This document shows, piece after piece, positions 1 to 10,200 of a stretch of 64,000 bases of DNA. Location of the stretch: assembly GCF_009755225.1 (NCBI RefSeq), contig NZ_WQKZ01000001.1, positions 434,001 to 498,000 of the forward strand. The letters run 5' to 3'. Under the pieces are notes generated by a model, which worked only from the letters and a program-made list of their open reading frames with translations, made no database searches and was not told the origin of the DNA. The translations under genes and the position numbers were made by a program. Origin of the DNA: Hymenobacter ginkgonis (GTDB lineage: Bacteria > Bacteroidota > Bacteroidia > Cytophagales > Hymenobacteraceae). Position 1 is the first letter of the stretch, and each line of letters opens with the position of its first letter.

Positions 1-561
1 CTAGCTATTGCCTTACAAATCAAGGCTTATTATAGGAGATAAGGGGGATGCAAACGTATGATTTAAGGAAAACAAGAGTCTTGTTAAAACTAAGTGGGGT
101 AAGTATTGTACTACCTAGCTAATGGCTAAGATGATTGGGGGAATAGGTTGTATTTTATGATATTTAACTGACAACTAATAAATTTGCTTGCTTATTTCTT
201 CGTTAATCTTCTTACTTTTACCCAACTGTTTGCCCAACCGTTAGTCTTTATAAGGTGCTTTATATCGTCATTTTATGCTATGATAGCCTATTAACGGTAC
301 CTTTTGGTTTATAAAAGATCGTAGCAAATAAGAACTAGAAGAAATAGTATTATTATTGACAAGCGAACTGTATTTAATTATGTTTATTGTAGTGAAAATT
401 ATATTATACGCTGACCTTTGGTAGAACACTTCAGTTAAGTATAATTAGGTATTTTATTAGTAGTGAAGTGAGTATATACCTGAGTTTTATGTTACAAGCC
501 TATCTAAGCTTCTTATCACTGCCGGTAGCTGCCAGCTATCGCCTAACTAAGCGTTTTGGTT
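1..561. other. AT-rich intergenic leader of the biosynthetic cluster
   Basis: This stretch is visibly AT-rich compared with the gene that follows and I see no credible coding frame, RNA gene or repeat in it. It most likely holds the promoter and a long leader for the NRPS/PKS operon. It may also include the tail of an upstream intergenic region, because the window starts inside it. Confidence 0.6.
356..386 (+). promoter_or_regulatory. Candidate Bacteroidota-type promoter of the NRPS/PKS operon
   Basis: A TTG at 356-358 is followed after 20 bases by TATGTTTA at 379-386. This resembles the Bacteroidota housekeeping consensus, TTG or TTTG near -33 and TAnnTTTG near -7, with the last base not matching. 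It would leave a leader of about 170 nucleotides before the start at 562. The motif is short and the region AT-rich, so chance matches are likely. Confidence 0.25.
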
Positions 562-3500
562 ATGAGTGAGCAGCCAAGTAGCCTAAGTGGTGCCTCGGTG
601 CACCAGTTGGTGGAGCAAGCGGTAGCCGCCCATGGAGCGCGAATTGCCCTTATCGCGGGTGAAGTCGAGCTTACCTACACCCAAGTAAATGAGCGGGCCG
701 AGCGGCTTAGCCAAGCCATTCGGCGCCGAGCACCAGAGGAGACTCTCATCGGTATTAGCAGTTCGCGCGGGCTGGCGACCATTATAGGGGTGCTGGCCAT
801 TTTGAAGGCCGGCAAGGCCTACTTGCCGCTAGACCCGGCCTACCCCCCGCAGCGCCTCACGCAGATTGTGGCCAGTTCGGGCATTACTACCTGCCTTGCC
901 CCAGACGCGGATACTGCCTTATTTGCTGAGCTTGGCCTGCACGTACTGGCTTCAGAAGCCGACTATAACTTCCCGCCTGCCGCAACCGCAGCGGGCAGCC
1001 AGCTAGCCTACGTTCTGTACACCTCGGGCACCACCGGCGAGCCCAAGGGGGTGTGCGTAAGCCACGCGCCGCTCCTCAACCTACTGCACTGGCAGCAAGG
1101 CCACTCGCTGGCCGGGCCGGGCACGCGTACGCTGCAATTTGCGCCGCTGATTTTTGACGTTTCCTTTCAGGAGATTTTTGCTACGTTGAGCACGGGCGGC
1201 ACGCTGGTGCTGGTGGCCGAAGAACAGCGCCTGGACCTAGCCAAGCTCCTGCATCTCATCGAGGAGCGCGGCGTAAACCGGTTGTTTTTGCCGTTTGTAG
1301 CCTTGCAGGCGCTGGCCGAAGTAGCGGTGAGCACGCAGCACTTTCCGGCCAGCTTGCAGGAAATAATGACGGCCGGCGAGCAGCTCAAGATTACGCCGCA
1401 GGTCGAAGCGTTCTTCACCGCTTTGCCTAGCTGCACGTTGTACAACCAGTTTGGGCCTACGGAGTGCGCCTGCATCACTACCAATTTGCAGCTGATGGGC
1501 CCGCCCGCCAGCTGGCCCCGCCTGCCCACCATTGGCCAGCCCATTGCGAATACCCGGATTTTTATCGTCGATGAAAACTTGGTAGTGCTACCCCCCGGCG
1601 AGGCTGGCGAGCTGTGTGTCGGTGGCGCTTGCCTCGCTGAGGGTTACCTCAACCGGCTGGCCCTCACGGCCGAGAAGTTTGTGACCCAAGCGGGGGTAGG
1701 GCGCCTGTACCGCACCGGCGACCTGGGCCGCTACCTACCCGACGGCAATATCGAGTTTCTGGGCCGGCGCGACGACCAAGTGAAAATACGAGGCCACCGC
1801 ATCGAGCTGGGTGAGGTAGAGGTGGCCCTGAGTAAAGTAGCCGGCATCGGCCAAGCCGTGGTAGTGGCCCGCGAAGTCGCCGTGGGCCAGCAGCAGTTGG
1901 TGGCCTACCTGGTGCCCGCCGCGGCGGCCGCGCGCGACGTGGCCCACGTGCGCCAGGCCTTGGCCCAGCGCCTGCCCGCCTACATGCTGCCCGCCGCCTA
2001 CGTGTGGCTCGAGGAACTGCCCAAGTCGGCCAGCGGTAAAGTCGACCGCAAGGCACTACCCCCGCCCGGCCGCACGCGGCCCGAGCTAGCCACCCTGTAT
2101 CGGCGGCCCACTACCGAGACCGAAAAGCGCATTACCCAGCTCTGGAGCCAGCTTTTGCAACTCGACGAGATTGGGGCGGATGATAATTTCTTTGAATTGG
2201 GGGGCAATTCGTTGGTGGCCCAAACCGTGGTGGCGCAGCTGCTGCGGCAGCACCAGTACGTGCTCCCTATTACCAAGCTCTACCAGTTTCCTACCCCCTC
2301 TGGGGTGGCGCAGTACCTGGCGCAGGCGGTTCGCCCCACTAGTCCCGCCCCGCAAAAAGCGCGGCTTGCTGGTGGCAACCAGGGCGACATTGCCGTTATC
2401 AGCATGGCGGGCCGGTTTCCGGGCGCCGCCACGGTGGCCGACCTGTGGGACGTGCTGCGCGAGGGCCGCGAAACCACCAGTTTCTTCACCGAGGCCGAAC
2501 TAGACCCGTCGGTGCCAGCGCGCCTGCGCACCGACCCACGCTACGTGCGAGCCCGTGGCATCGTGGCCGACGCCGACCAATTCGACGCTGCTTTTTTTGG
2601 CCTCACGCCCAAGCTGGCCGAGGCCATGGACCCGCAGCAGCGGCTCTTTCTGGAAATTGCTTGGGAAGCCCTGGAGCAAGCCGGCTACCTGCCCGCCACC
2701 TACGGCGGCCGCGTGGGTGTGTTTGCGGGCAGCGGCAACAATACTTACTTCCTAAACAATGTGCTGGCCAACCCGCAAGTGGTGGAGCAGTTGGGTGACT
2801 TTCAGGTGATGACGGTCAATGAGAAGGACTACGTCGCTTCCCGCGTTGCCTACCAGCTCAACCTCACCGGCCCAGCCGTGAGCGTGTATTCGGCCTGCTC
2901 GACCTCGCTGCTGGCTATTGCCCAAGCGGTGCAAAGCCTGCGCAGCGGGCAGTGCGAAGTGGCGCTGGCCGGCGGCGTCAGCATCACGGCGCCCATCCGC
3001 AGCGGGCACCTCTACCAGGAGGGCGCCATGCTGAGCCGCGACGGCCACTGCCGCTCGTTTGCGGCCGATGCGCAGGGCACCGTTTTTAGCGACGGCGCGG
3101 GCGTGGTGCTGCTCAAGCCCCTGGCCGAAGCGCAGCAAGATGGCGATACCATCTTCGCCATTATCAAGGGGGTAGGGGTGAATAATGACGGTGCAGGCAA
3201 GGGCAGCTTCACGGCGCCCAACGCCGAAGGGCAGGCCGGTGCCATTCGCCAGGCCCTGGCCGACGGCCAAGTAGCGCCCGCCACCATCAGCTACGTGGAG
3301 GCCCACGGCACGGCCACGCCCCTCGGCGACCCCATCGAGCTAGAAGGCCTCACGATGGCCTTTGGCGAGCAGGCGGCCAAGCAGTTTTGCGCCCTAGGCT
3401 CCATTAAAAGCAACATGGGCCACCTCACGGCCGCTGCGGGGGTAGCGGGCTTCATCAAAACGGCCCTGGCCCTGCACTACCAGCAGCTGCCGGCATCGCT

Positions 3501-6500
3501 GGGCTTTGCGGCGCCCAACCCGCACATCGACTTCGTCAACAGCCCATTTTTTGTCAATACCGAGCTGCGGCCCTGGGCGGCAGCCAGCGCGCGGCGGGCG
3601 GGCGTCAGCTCGTTTGGGGTGGGGGGCACCAACGTGCACGTGGTACTGGAAGAACATATTTCTACCCCCCCGCCGGTGGCCCACGAGCGCCCGGTACAGC
3701 TCTTTGCGTGGTCGGCCAAGGCGGCGGCCAGCCGCGAGGGGTACGCGCAGCGCCTAACCCAGCACCTCGCCAAAAACCCAGCGCTTTCGCTGGCCGACGC
3801 CGCGTTTACCCTGCACACGACCCGGCCCGATTTTGCGCAGCGCCGCTTTGCGGTGGTCAGCAATGCCGACGAACTGCACCGCGCGCTGCAAGCCGATACC
3901 GAAGCACCGGCTACTACCGCCACCGTGCGCGCCGTGCCCACCGAAACCGTATTCTTGTTTCCGGGCCAGGGCTCGCAGTACCTGGGCATGGGCCAGCTAT
4001 TGTATGAAAGGGAGCCGGTGTACCGCCAGGCGGTAGATGAGTGCGCCGATTTGCTGCAAGGGCAGCTCGCAACCGACATCCGGCAGGTGCTTTACCCGCC
4101 CGCAGCTACGGCGGCGGCCGAGCAACTGCGCGATACCCGCTACGCCCAGCCCGCGCTTTTCGTAACGGAATATGCCCTGGCAATGCTCTGGCGCAGCTGG
4201 GGCATTCGGCCCACGGTGCTGTGCGGCCACAGCATCGGCGAGTTTGTGGCGGCCCACCTGGCGGGCGTTTTCAGCCTGGCCGATGCGCTGCGCCTGGTGG
4301 CCACCCGCGGCCGCCTGGTGAGCGAGCAGCCCCGCGGCAGTATGTTGTCGGTGCGCCTGCCGGCCGAAAAACTATTGGCCATCCTACCCCCCGCATTGTC
4401 GCTGGCCGCCGTGAATAGCGACAAAGCGTGCGTGGTAGCGGGCCCCGACGAGGCCGTGGCCACCTTCGGGCAATTGCTGGCGGCGCAAGGCACGGCCAGC
4501 CGCGCGCTCGCCACCAGCCACGCCTTCCACTCGGCCATGATGGAGCCTGTGGTGGACGCCTTTCGGCAGGTGGTGGGCGAGGTGGCGCTGAGCCGCCCGC
4601 AGCTACCCATTGTGTCTACCGTCAGTGGCACGTGGCTGACTGATGCCCAAGCTACCGACCCCGACTACTGGGCCCGGCACCTGCGCCAGACTGTGCAGTT
4701 TGGGCCGGCCCTGCATACCCTCTTCGAGCTGGGCCAGCCGCTGCTGCTAGAGGTAGGCCCCGGCAACGTGGCAGCCACCCTGGCCCGGCAGGCCGGCGCG
4801 GGGCGCGCCGCTGGCATTCTGCCCGGGCTAGTAGCCCCGGCCGGGCCACAAACCGATTACCACACCCTGCTAAACACGCTGGGCCAGCTGTGGCTGGCTG
4901 GCTTAACGCCCGACTGGGCGGGCTTTTACGCCGGGCAGCACCGCCAAAAAATAGCGTTGCCCACCTACGCTTTCGCTCGTCAGCGCTGCTGGCTCGACCC
5001 GCCCGCTGCGCCGGTCACGCAGTCTGCTGCGCTGGTCGCCCAGCCCACTATGCTCCCTACTATCGCTATCCCTTTACCCAACCTGCCTACCCCTTCTGCA
5101 CCAAGTACTATGAGAAAAACACTTCTACTCAACAGAGTCAAGACCATTCTGGAAGATGCCTCGGGCATCGAAATGGCGGACGTAACGCCCGAGATGAGCT
5201 TCCTCGAAATCGGCTTCGATTCGCTGCTCCTCACTCAGGTAGCGCTGACGCTCCGCAAAGAATTTGCCTTGCCCCTGACCTTCCGACAGCTAAACGAGGA
5301 GTACGCTACGCTGGCTCAGTTAGCTACTTACCTCGACCAGCAATTGCCCACCTCGGCGCCCGCCCTACCCCCCGCGCCCGCTTTGGCCGCCGTGCCGGTG
5401 CTTAGCCAACCCGCCCCCGTCCCGGTGTACCTGCCCGCTCCCTCGCCCGTAGCAATGGGGGTAGGCGTAGCCGCCGCCCACTCCGACGATTCAGCCCTGG
5501 GCTTGGTGGTGCAGCAGCTGCAGCTATTGGCGAAGCAAGTAGCGCTGATGCAGGGCCCTAGCCCGGTGCTGAGCCCCAGCCCGCTAGTACCCGTGGCGGT
5601 GCCCGCCGCCCCAGTGGCTATAAGTGCGCTCGCCCCCAGTGCCGCGCCGGTGGCCCTACCCCCGGCCCCTGACCTGACGCCCGAAGAAGCTCTCGAAATC
5701 AAGAAGCCCTTTGGCGCCACGGCGCGCATCGAGCGCCAAGTAACCGAATTGGGTGCCGCTCAGCAGGATTTTTTGCAGCAGCTCACCCGTAGCTACACCC
5801 AAAAAACGCGGGCCAGCAAGGCCTACGCCCAGCAGCACCGCGCCCACATGGCCGACCCGCGGGTGGTATCGGGCTTCAAGCCGCTCACCAAGGAGATTGT
5901 CTACCCCCTGGTTGTCAACAAATCGAAGGGCAGCCGCCTCTGGGATATTGATGGCAATGAATACATTGACGCACTCAACGGCTTCGGCTCGTCGATGCTC
6001 GGCTACCAGCCCGACTTCATCAAGGAGGCGCTGCACGCGCAGATTGACGCCGGCTACGAAGTAGGTCCGCAGCACGCGCTGGCCGGCGAGGTAAGCGAAT
6101 TGATTTGCGAGTTTACCGGCTTCGAGCGGGCGGGCTTGTGCAATACCGGCTCGGAGGCCGTGCTGGGCGCGCTGCGTATTGCCCGCACCACCACGGGCCG
6201 CTCGCTGGTGGTGGCGTTCACGGGCTCGTACCACGGCATTGTGGACGAAGTGCTGGTGCGCGGCACCAAGAAATTGAAGTCGTTTCCGGCAGCGGCGGGC
6301 ATCATGCCCGAGTCGGTGCAGAACATGCTCATCCTGGACTACGGCACCGATGAGAGCCTGCGCATCATCCGCGAGCGGGCCCACGAGCTGGCGGCCGTGC
6401 TCGTGGAGCCGGTGCAAAGCCGGCGGCCCGAGTTTCGGCCAGTGGCGTTTTTGCGGCAAGTGCGCGACATCACGGCGGCGGCCGGCACGGTGCTCATTTT

Positions 6501-7263
6501 TGATGAAGTCATCACCGGTTTTCGAATGCACCCCGGCGGCGCGCAGGCGCTGTTCGGCATCAAGGCCGACCTGGCGGCCTACGGCAAAGTGGTGGGCGGC
6601 GGCCTCTCCATCGGCATCATCGCGGGCCGCAAAGACCTGATGGATGCCCTCGACGGCGGCTACTGGCAATACGGCGACGCCTCGGTGCCCGAAGTGGGGG
6701 TAACCTATTTTGCGGGCACCTTCGTGCGGCACCCCCTGGCGCTGGCCGCGGCCAAGGCCTCTTTGCAGTACATGCAGGCGCAGGGCCCGGCCCTGCAAGA
6801 GCGCCTCACTGCCAAAACCGAGCGGCTGGCCCAGGCCCTGAACGCCGAGCTGGAGCGGCGCGAACTGCCCTTCTTTGTGGCGCATTTTGGCTCGCTCTGG
6901 AAGGTTAAGTTTCCCGAAGAAGTACCCTACAGTGAGCTGCTGTTTACACTGATGCGCGAAAAAGGCATCCACATCTGGGATGGTTTTCCTTGCTTTCTCA
7001 CCGAGGCCCACACCGAAGCCGAGGTAGACCAGATAGTGGCGGCCTGCCTAGCCAGCGCCGCCGAGCTGGTAGCCGCTGGCTTCTTCACGGGCGCCCCCGG
7101 GGCGGCGGCCGAAGCTAGCCTGCGCGAGCCCGGCACGTCGTTTATGCTCAGCCAGCCGCCGGTGCCGGGCGCCCGCCTAGGCCGCGACCGCGCCGGCAAC
7201 CCCGCCTGGTTCGTCGCCGACCCTACCCAGCCCGGTAGCCATCTGCAAATCAACGTGAACTAA
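562..7263 (+). CDS. Hybrid NRPS-PKS with aminotransferase (A-PCP-KS-AT-ACP-AMT)
   Basis: A 2233-residue assembly-line enzyme. Domains in order: adenylation about 1-510 (LYTSGTTGEPKG near 152, NQFGPTE, YRTGD, SGKVDRKAL), peptidyl carrier with Ser550 in LGGNS, ketosynthase with Cys779, His915 and His954, acyltransferase with Ser1224 in GHSIGE and HAFHS at 1320-1324, acyl carrier with Ser1554 in GFDS, an Ala/Pro-rich linker, then a class III PLP aminotransferase with Asp1981 (FDEVITGFR) and Lys2009. HAFHS is the acyltransferase signature usually seen with malonyl-CoA. There is no N-terminal condensation domain, so this is a starter module, and no ketoreductase, so the beta-ketone should be transaminated as in mycosubtilin and microcystin synthases. 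The first pocket reads by eye as D-V-Q-F-M-A-Q-C-I; I cannot assign it firmly, the nearest codes I recall being proline-like. ATG 562 was preferred to an in-frame TTG at 556. The next gene starts four bases after the stop. Confidence 0.93.
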   Translation: MSEQPSSLSGASVHQLVEQAVAAHGARIALIAGEVELTYTQVNERAERLSQAIRRRAPEETLIGISSSRGLATIIGVLAILKAGKAYLPLDPAYPPQRLTQIVASSGITTCLAPDADTALFAELGLHVLASEADYNFPPAATAAGSQLAYVLYTSGTTGEPKGVCVSHAPLLNLLHWQQGHSLAGPGTRTLQFAPLIFDVSFQEIFATLSTGGTLVLVAEEQRLDLAKLLHLIEERGVNRLFLPFVALQALAEVAVSTQHFPASLQEIMTAGEQLKITPQVEAFFTALPSCTLYNQFGPTECACITTNLQLMGPPASWPRLPTIGQPIANTRIFIVDENLVVLPPGEAGELCVGGACLAEGYLNRLALTAEKFVTQAGVGRLYRTGDLGRYLPDGNIEFLGRRDDQVKIRGHRIELGEVEVALSKVAGIGQAVVVAREVAVGQQQLVAYLVPAAAAARDVAHVRQALAQRLPAYMLPAAYVWLEELPKSASGKVDRKALPPPGRTRPELATLYRRPTTETEKRITQLWSQLLQLDEIGADDNFFELGGNSLVAQTVVAQLLRQHQYVLPITKLYQFPTPSGVAQYLAQAVRPTSPAPQKARLAGGNQGDIAVISMAGRFPGAATVADLWDVLREGRETTSFFTEAELDPSVPARLRTDPRYVRARGIVADADQFDAAFFGLTPKLAEAMDPQQRLFLEIAWEALEQAGYLPATYGGRVGVFAGSGNNTYFLNNVLANPQVVEQLGDFQVMTVNEKDYVASRVAYQLNLTGPAVSVYSACSTSLLAIAQAVQSLRSGQCEVALAGGVSITAPIRSGHLYQEGAMLSRDGHCRSFAADAQGTVFSDGAGVVLLKPLAEAQQDGDTIFAIIKGVGVNNDGAGKGSFTAPNAEGQAGAIRQALADGQVAPATISYVEAHGTATPLGDPIELEGLTMAFGEQAAKQFCALGSIKSNMGHLTAAAGVAGFIKTALALHYQQLPASLGFAAPNPHIDFVNSPFFVNTELRPWAAASARRAGVSSFGVGGTNVHVVLEEHISTPPPVAHERPVQLFAWSAKAAASREGYAQRLTQHLAKNPALSLADAAFTLHTTRPDFAQRRFAVVSNADELHRALQADTEAPATTATVRAVPTETVFLFPGQGSQYLGMGQLLYEREPVYRQAVDECADLLQGQLATDIRQVLYPPAATAAAEQLRDTRYAQPALFVTEYALAMLWRSWGIRPTVLCGHSIGEFVAAHLAGVFSLADALRLVATRGRLVSEQPRGSMLSVRLPAEKLLAILPPALSLAAVNSDKACVVAGPDEAVATFGQLLAAQGTASRALATSHAFHSAMMEPVVDAFRQVVGEVALSRPQLPIVSTVSGTWLTDAQATDPDYWARHLRQTVQFGPALHTLFELGQPLLLEVGPGNVAATLARQAGAGRAAGILPGLVAPAGPQTDYHTLLNTLGQLWLAGLTPDWAGFYAGQHRQKIALPTYAFARQRCWLDPPAAPVTQSAALVAQPTMLPTIAIPLPNLPTPSAPSTMRKTLLLNRVKTILEDASGIEMADVTPEMSFLEIGFDSLLLTQVALTLRKEFALPLTFRQLNEEYATLAQLATYLDQQLPTSAPALPPAPALAAVPVLSQPAPVPVYLPAPSPVAMGVGVAAAHSDDSALGLVVQQLQLLAKQVALMQGPSPVLSPSPLVPVAVPAAPVAISALAPSAAPVALPPAPDLTPEEALEIKKPFGATARIERQVTELGAAQQDFLQQLTRSYTQKTRASKAYAQQHRAHMADPRVVSGFKPLTKEIVYPLVVNKSKGSRLWDIDGNEYIDALNGFGSSMLGYQPDFIKEALHAQIDAGYEVGPQHALAGEVSELICEFTGFERAGLCNTGSEAVLGALRIARTTTGRSLVVAFTGSYHGIVDEVLVRGTKKLKSFPAAAGIMPESVQNMLILDYGTDESLRIIRERAHELAAVLVEPVQSRRPEFRPVAFLRQVRDITAAAGTVLIFDEVITGFRMHPGGAQALFGIKADLAAYGKVVGGGLSIGIIAGRKDLMDALDGGYWQYGDASVPEVGVTYFAGTFVRHPLALAAAKASLQYMQAQGPALQERLTAKTERLAQALNAELERRELPFFVAHFGSLWKVKFPEEVPYSELLFTLMREKGIHIWDGFPCFLTEAHTEAEVDQIVAACLASAAELVAAGFFTGAPGAAAEASLREPGTSFMLSQPPVPGARLGRDRAGNPAWFVADPTQPGSHLQINVN

Positions 7264-7267
7264 GGCG

Positions 7268-10200
7268 ATGGAACCCATTCTGATGAGCGAACGGCCCGCC
7301 GCGCCTAGCGCGGTGGCCGTGGGGTTCGACCCCTTTGCCGGCCCCGAAATCGTGCGCCTGGCCCCCATCACTGAGCCGCAATCCGAGATTTGGCTGGCCT
7401 GCCGGCTGGGCGGCGACGACGCCAGCCGGGCGTATAACGAGTCGGTGGCGCTGCACCTGCGCGGCCCGCTCGACCCCGATGCGTTGCAGCAAGCCGTGCA
7501 GACGCTGGTGCAGCGCCACGAGGCGCTGCGCTCGGTATTTAGCGCCGATGGCAAGTACAGTTGCGTACTGCGCGAACTAGTGCTTCCGACTGATTATCAA
7601 GACATCTCTAGTGAAGCTGCTGCTCGCCAGCAGCAACTAGTAGACTTGTATACGCGCCAAGATGCCCACCACCTGTTCGACCTGCTGCACGGCCCCTTGT
7701 TGAAAGCGGGCCTACTGCGGCTAGCGTCCAACGAGCACTATTTTGTGCTCACGGTGCACCACATTATCTGCGATGGCTGGTCGCTGGCCATTCTGCTGCA
7801 AGACCTGGGCCAGCTCTACTCGGCCTACTGCCAGGGCCAATACCCCAGCTTGCCGGCCGCCACGTCGTTTAGCCGCTACGCCGACCAGCAACTGGTATTT
7901 AACCGCAGCCCGGCCTACCAGCGCGTCGAGCAGTTTTGGCTTAAAGAATACCAGGGCGAAGTGCCGGTAGTGTCGCTGCCCACCGATTTTCCGCGGCCCG
8001 CAGTGCGCACCTACCAAAGCGCGCGCGCTGACTACCCGCTGGCGCCCGAGCTGGTGGCCGGCCTCAAAAAGGTGGGGCTGGGCGCCGGGTGCAGCCTCGT
8101 AACCACCCTACTGGCGGCGTTTGAGGTGCTGCTGCACCGCTTCACGGGCCAAGCCGACCTAGTGGTGGGGCTGCCCGCCGCTGGGCAGTCGGCCGCCGGC
8201 CAGCTGCACCTAGTAGGCCACTGCGTGAACTTGCTACCCCTACGCAGCCAGCCGGGCGCGGCGGCCAACTTTGGCGAGTACCTGCGCCAGCGCCGCCCCG
8301 CCATCTTAGACGCCTATGAAAACCAGCAGCTTACTTTTGGTAGCTTGCTGAAAAAGTTGCGCCTGGCGCGCGATACTGCCCGCGTGCCGCTGGTGCCGGT
8401 GATGTTCAACATCGACCTGGGCCTAGCCGACCACGTCGATTTTCAGGGCCTTACCTACACTTTACGCAGCAACCCGCGCGCTTACGAAGCCTTTGAACTG
8501 TTCCTCAACGCCAGCGGCTCCGAGCAGGCGCTTGTGCTGGAGTGGTCGTTCAATACGGCCCTTTTCAAGCCCGAAACCATCGCCCAGCTGATGGGCAGCT
8601 TTGAGGAATTGCTGCGCGAAATTATTGCGAACCCCGCCACCAGCCTGCGCGGTTCGGTGGGGGGTAGGGCCGCGGCCGCGCCGTTGGCCGACCCCTACGT
8701 GTCCCTCAACCGCACCGCGCAGCCTTACCCCGCCACCCAAACCCTGACCCAGCTGCTGACCGAGCAAGCCCTTGCTACCCCCCAAAGCGTAGCCCTGCGC
8801 TTTGAGGGTAGCGAGTTGACTTACTTTGAGTTGCACCGCCAGGCCAACCAGCTGGCCAATTACCTGCGTGACCAAGGTGTGCAGCCCGGCGACGTGGTAG
8901 CGCTGGCCGTGGCGCGCGAGCCTGCGCTGCTGCTCACCCTGCTCGCCACCCTCAAATGCGGTGCCACCTACGTGCCGCTCGACCCCGCGTACCCCGCCGA
9001 GCGGCTGGCCTTTATGCTCACCAATTCGGGGGCAGAGTTTCTGCTGGCTTCGGACCGCACCGCCCCGTCTGCCCCGGCCACCGTGCTGTTTGTCGATGAC
9101 GCTTTGGCGGCGGCTCGCCAGTATTCGGGGCAGGCGCCGGCAGTGCAGGTAGCCAGCGACAGCACCCTATACGTGCTGTACACGTCGGGCTCGACTGGCC
9201 GGCCCAAGGGCGTGCAGATAAGCCACCGCAACGTGGTGAACTTCTTGCACAGCATGCAGCAAGCGCCCGGCATCACGGCGGCAGATAAATTGCTAGCCAT
9301 CACCACTATATCTTTCGACATTGCGGGGCTGGAGTTGTTCTTGCCGCTGGTGAGCGGAGCCACGCTGGTGCTGGCTAATGCCGCCACCGCCCGCGACGGC
9401 CGCGAGCTGCTGCGGGTGCTGGCCGCCGAGCACATCACCATTATGCAGGCTACCCCTTCGAGTTGGCGGCTGCTGCTCGAAGCCGGCTGGGAGCAACCCC
9501 TGCCCCTTAAGGTGCTCTGCGGCGGCGAAGCCCTCGCCCGCGACTTGGCCGACCGCCTGCTGCCCCGCAGCCAGTCGGTATGGAACATGTACGGCCCCAC
9601 GGAAACTACTATCTGGTCCACCGTCAAGCAGTTGACCTACCTGGATAAGCTCATTACCATTGGCCGGCCCATTGCCAATACCCAGGTGTACATCCTAGAC
9701 GAAGCCGACCGCCCCGTGCCGGTGGGGGGGGTAGGCGAGTTGTGCATCGCCGGTGATGGCGTGGCGCAGGGCTACCTGCATTGCGATGCCCTCACGGCTG
9801 AAAAATTTATCGCTAACCCGTTTTCGACCCAGCCCGGTGCCCGCCTCTACCGCACCGGCGACCTGGGTAAGCTGCTGGAAACAGGCGAATTGCAGTGCTT
9901 GGGCCGCCTCGACCAGCAAGTAAAAGTGCGCGGCTACCGCATCGAGCCCGGCGAAATCGAGCACGCCCTCACCACCCTGGCCGATGTGAAGGAAGCCGTC
10001 GTCATCACCCACGAACCGCATCCTGGCGATGAGCGCCTAGTGGCCTACGTGGTGCTCAGCCCCGCGGCTGCGTATGGCTCGGCCAGCGTTGGGCATTGGA
10101 AAAAAGCGCTGCTAGCACAACTCCCGGCGTACATGGTGCCGAGCGATTTTGTTGTTGTACCGGCCTTACCCTTAACGCTTAACGGCAAGGTAGACCGGCA

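Noticed and set aside
5656..7011. Long open frame on the strand opposite the aminotransferase domain
   Set aside because: It is a shadow of the GC-rich sense codons: low-complexity His/Arg/Gly-rich, no family resemblance, and the sense strand encodes a complete PLP enzyme.
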